64,000 nucleotides of DNA, taken from positions 42,670,920 through 42,734,919 of the forward strand of contig LS997566.1 of the NCBI GenBank assembly GCA_000469685.2. The letters run 5' to 3'. The notes beneath the pieces are model-generated. The model saw nothing but the letters and a program-made list of their open reading frames with translations. It searched no databases and was not told where the DNA came from. The position numbers were made by a program, and so were the translations under genes. Origin of the DNA: Haemonchus contortus (lineage: Eukaryota > Nematoda > Chromadorea > Rhabditida > Trichostrongylidae). Positions 62,301-64,000 of this stretch are shown piece after piece; within the stretch, counting starts at the first letter, position 1; each line of letters starts with the position of its first letter.

Positions 62301-63422
62301 AACAGTTGTGGTTGTGGTGCTTACCTGATATTCCCTATCTGCAATACGAAGTTCCGCATCATGACAGCGAACTTCCAACATCCGGTCCAACACCTGAATC
62401 AACAAAGTCTTAATTGGGTGATTTCCGGCAGCTGTGGGACAGAAATGTGCTGAGGTTGAAGAGGGAAGAGTCGTGGAGCCAGCCACAAAGAGGTTCAGGT
62501 CACTGATCTCTAGAATGCATAATAGTAAGGGAAAGGCGCGGTATGGGTGGTAATGGCGGGATAAAGTCTTTTGGTAAGATGCGCCATGCATTCGACTCCC
62601 ATTCAAGATCGTAGTGGTAGTGATAGTGGATCGTAGTGTGACTTACAAAATAAATTGCAGTGGCCAGTCAGCGGCGCTGTTATCTTTCCAGACAAGTTTG
62701 ACGCCTACCAGTCGACTTCGGAAAGAAGGAAGGCCTAGTAAGACAAAAGAGGTATCGTTCCTGGTCTCGATCCTGGGATACCTGTGTGATGGGCCTTTCC
62801 AGGCTTGACAGGCTTGATACTATGGCACTACTGGAGAATTCATTTTTTGGCTTGAATATACAATTTCCTACTAGCTAAGTTTTCCAATCCCCTCTCTAGC
62901 CCCCCACTCTCCCCTTCGAATCGTAGGGAATCGGACCTCAAGGAAGAATTCAGGGACGTCGTAATAATGGATCAATAGACTTTGACAAGATTGATGAGCA
63001 TAGATGAGAAATGTGTCCTCTCATGTGCTCATAGACTGGAAGCTGATTATTCTCCATCAGTAGCTTCGAGCATGGGATGAAGAATCTGAATTTAAGATGG
63101 CACATGGGAGATTTTGGTGTCTGATCATTTAGGGAATGGTTGGCGACTTCTGTTGCCTCCCGGGTACACAAGTTACAAAGACATTCAAAGAGCCGGCATG
63201 AAAAAAATGCCTCGAACCTGGTTCATGGCGTAGACAGTTCGATTCCGATAGCTCTCTCGTTTACGTTGATCGACATCCATCTCGAACGATTTGAACAGAA
63301 ATGCACCAAATACCGTATAGGAGACTAGAGCGACAAACGGTAGCCATGTGCTGACTTTGAACTTCTGATAGATCCATTTGAGCCGTCGGTAGAGTTGGAA
63401 CATCGGCAGCGGTTTTTTCTTA
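47374..63422 (-). CDS. TWK-type two-pore-domain (K2P) potassium channel, 5' end not found (18 exons)
   Basis: Leak K+ channel of the plasma membrane. Exons: 63422-63218, 62393-62325, 61316-61178, 60313-60219, 60129-60016, 59944-59867, 59807-59647, 59209-59098, 56326-56197, 53233-53152, 52501-52387, 50747-50647, 50592-50456, 50310-50156, 50054-49980, 48996-48911, 47667-47610, 47547-47374 (TGA). Phases agree throughout; 694 residues are visible. Numbered from the first visible codon: TM1 27-44, sequons NRT (61) and NLT (108), pore 1 WTWLGSMFYAGQ with filter TTIGYG (136-141, across a junction), TM2 152-169, basic loop, TM3 249-269, pore 2 filter STVGLGD (288-294, across a junction), TM4 300-322. 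The cytosolic tail of about 370 residues has an acidic stretch (SDSEEEKEEE) and Ser-rich segments, and ends SSQPPTTTA. The first visible exon starts in phase, so at least one 5' exon is missing and may lie past 64000. Introns hold a mariner, a MITE, SINEs and RTE debris. Confidence 0.94.
48262..48392 (+). mobile_element. SINE-B copy
   Basis: tRNA-like head GAGCTTGGTAGTGCAAGCAC, B-box GGGTTCGAGTCCCG, then CTGAAGTTTTGTCCACAAAT and AACCTTGTGAG. This is one of the two best copies. It lies in the K2P intron between 48911 and 47667. Confidence 0.78.
49882..49950 (-). repeat. SINE-A 3' fragment
   Basis: GATCGTAGTGTCGTATTGAA and GCGTATGCGGCCTCTACAAT match the family's 3' body. It lies 30 bp past the donor of the K2P exon 50054-49980. 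Confidence 0.65.
54030..54250 (-). mobile_element. SINE-A copy with C-rich insertion
   Basis: Reverse-strand copy recognisable by GCCTATACTATGGC, AGTGTTTTTACCCTCTCCGA and GCTACCAATTAATCGATCCT. A pyrimidine-rich tract (54039-54076, mostly C) interrupts its 3' part. It lies in a K2P intron. Confidence 0.68.
55568..55700 (-). mobile_element. SINE-B copy
   Basis: On the minus strand: GGGGTCTCGGTAGCGTAAGG (A-box region), GTTCGAGTCCCGGG (B-box), CCGAAGTTTTGTCCATAGC and AACCTTGTG. It aligns over its full length with the copy at 48262. The head is longer than in a normal tRNA gene and no acceptor stem pairs, so this is a SINE rather than a tRNA. Confidence 0.78.
57732..57771. repeat. C-rich tract (possible G-quadruplex on minus strand)
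   Basis: Six runs of four C with 1-6-base spacers, starting CCCCTCATTCCCCTCCCCTA. It ends 16 bases before the left terminus of the mariner, in a K2P intron. Confidence 0.75.
57788..58977 (+). pseudogene. Degenerate mariner transposase
   Basis: Relic of the transposase of the mariner above. At least three reading frames are needed to follow it from about 57960 to 58977. The first catalytic Asp is lost, while the second sits in a recognisable HPDNASSH context. The region between about 58290 and 58345 lacks part of the linker seen in intact family members. It cannot encode a working enzyme. The last codons (LDLNVEIFERQ-like, near 58950-58977) end just inside the right terminal repeat. Confidence 0.85.
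57788..59045 (+). mobile_element. Inactive mariner transposon (Tc1/mariner, DD34D type)
   Basis: A 1258-bp element in the K2P intron between 59098 and 56326, opposite in strand to the host gene. Its terminal inverted repeats share TTGCCTTTTATA(T/C)TTTGAG at both ends and it is flanked by TA on each side (57786-57787 and 59046-59047), as mariner insertions are. Inside, the plus strand reads broken transposase: around 58045-58290 an N-terminal DNA-binding part, at 58361-58600 the segment SWIYAYEPEGKQQSTVWVF and FFGKTGHVGTVPL, then in another frame LHPDNASSH (from about 58684) and RFSTPEEAVDAFRIHVLEL (from about 58831). The aspartate expected just before SWIY is replaced (SGGSW), part of the middle is missing, and frameshifts and stops interrupt it. 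The element is therefore dead. Confidence 0.92.
61770..62019 (+). mobile_element. MITE family M, copy 4
   Basis: About 250 bp, GGGAGACGGGC to ACCACACCC, with the shared GATCCGCCGCACGCGGCTA and CGCGACGCGACG blocks. The flanks GATAATCAT (61761-61769) and GATCATCAT (62020-62028) match in 8 of 9 positions. It lies in the K2P intron between the exons at 62325 and 61316. Confidence 0.8.
62577..62830 (-). mobile_element. SINE-A copy in a K2P intron
   Basis: Reverse-strand copy with GATGCGCCATGCATTCGACT at the 3' end, and TGACGCCTACCAGTCGACTT and GGTCTCGATCCTGGGATACC in the body and B-box. The head is weak. It lies between the K2P exons at 63218 and 62393. Confidence 0.68.
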
Positions 63423-63754
63423 CTGAATGACAGTTATCAGACGAATTTAAATCGAGAAAAAGACGCTCGAATCAGAAATCGGGACATTCAAGATGTTGTC
63501 GTAAATAAAACATCAGAACAGCAATGTTGAGGAAAAGAAATGTACCAAAGCACGTAAAGTCCGCTCTCCTACTGCTTGGACTGGGCAAAAGGAAGGAAAA
63601 TAATGCTTTCACACGGGTACTGTCTCAGCTGCTATTATAAACAGTAACACCAAAAAACACCTGCCAAGTAGCTACTCACCCCAATTACTAACCTAGTTAT
63701 CGATATGCTTATTTATCTTGTTTATATGACTGTTTATTGCCCTCAGAACTTCGA

Positions 63755-63955
63755 ACAAACAACATGACAGTCGCCACTGCGATGGTCGGACTTTTCCACG
63801 AAGCTCTGAACGGAAGGAAAACAGTGCCTGGGTGTCCCTTGAGCGAGGACGATCCACTGGACCCTTCTGGCTCGCGACAGGGACGAATGGAGACCTCATT
63901 GGGGGCCGTTCGAGGAAATTGATGATCAACGGGACGAGAGGTGGTGCAGGTGATT
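63755..63955 (+). pseudogene. RTE-like retrotransposon C-terminal fragment
   Basis: CTTTTCCACGAAGCTCTGAA, GGACGAATGGAGACCTCATT and GATGATCAACGGGACGAGAG follow the fragment at 44540-44690. It is frameshifted and lies upstream of the first recognised K2P exon. Confidence 0.65.
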
Positions 63956-64000
63956 ATTTGCTTTATCATTTATTTACATGACTGTTTATTTGTTTGTTCA

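Overview
This is a eukaryotic window and almost certainly nematode, most likely a strongylid-type (clade V) parasite or relative. The support is: splice acceptors of the TTTCAG type, three multi-exon genes of families well known in nematodes (a ceh-22/NK2 homeobox gene, a TWK-type two-pore potassium channel, a class B-like 7TM receptor), long repeat-filled introns, and many copies of tRNA-derived SINEs, small DNA-transposon relics and RTE-like fragments. The species call is inference. There are no rRNA genes, no convincing functional tRNA genes, no CRISPR and no bacterial-style operons.

Layout: 1-19 kb holds no gene I can support, only scattered SINE copies, one MITE nested in a SINE, and short simple repeats. 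19454-25263 (minus) is a 13-exon 7TM receptor gene of about 462 residues. 26506-35958 (minus) is a complete 10-exon ceh-22-like gene of about 349 residues. 36-47.3 kb is a gene-poor spacer with SINEs, RTE fragments, a MITE and a perfect 21-bp hairpin. 47374-63422 (minus) is an 18-exon TWK potassium channel whose 5' end lies outside what I could recognise. All three genes lie on the minus strand.

The gene models were assembled by hand: every exon boundary carries GT/AG, every junction keeps the reading frame, and the joins recreate family motifs (the homeodomain QNHRYKTK across one junction, the K2P filters TTIGYG and STVGLGD across two others). This phase agreement is the main evidence, since no single open reading frame in the window is long.

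The transposable elements have a readable history: a dead mariner with TA flanks in a K2P intron; a Tc1-like nonautonomous element in a ceh-22 intron; a four-copy MITE family with 9-bp target duplications, two copies of which landed inside older SINEs; one SINE copy with an intact 10-bp target duplication; and a second SINE family with a fold-back copy. I see no functional link among the three genes beyond neighbourhood. The least explained items are the hairpin at 42325-42378, the palindrome at 46355-46387 with its second partial copy, and the repeated cysteine motif in the receptor ectodomain.
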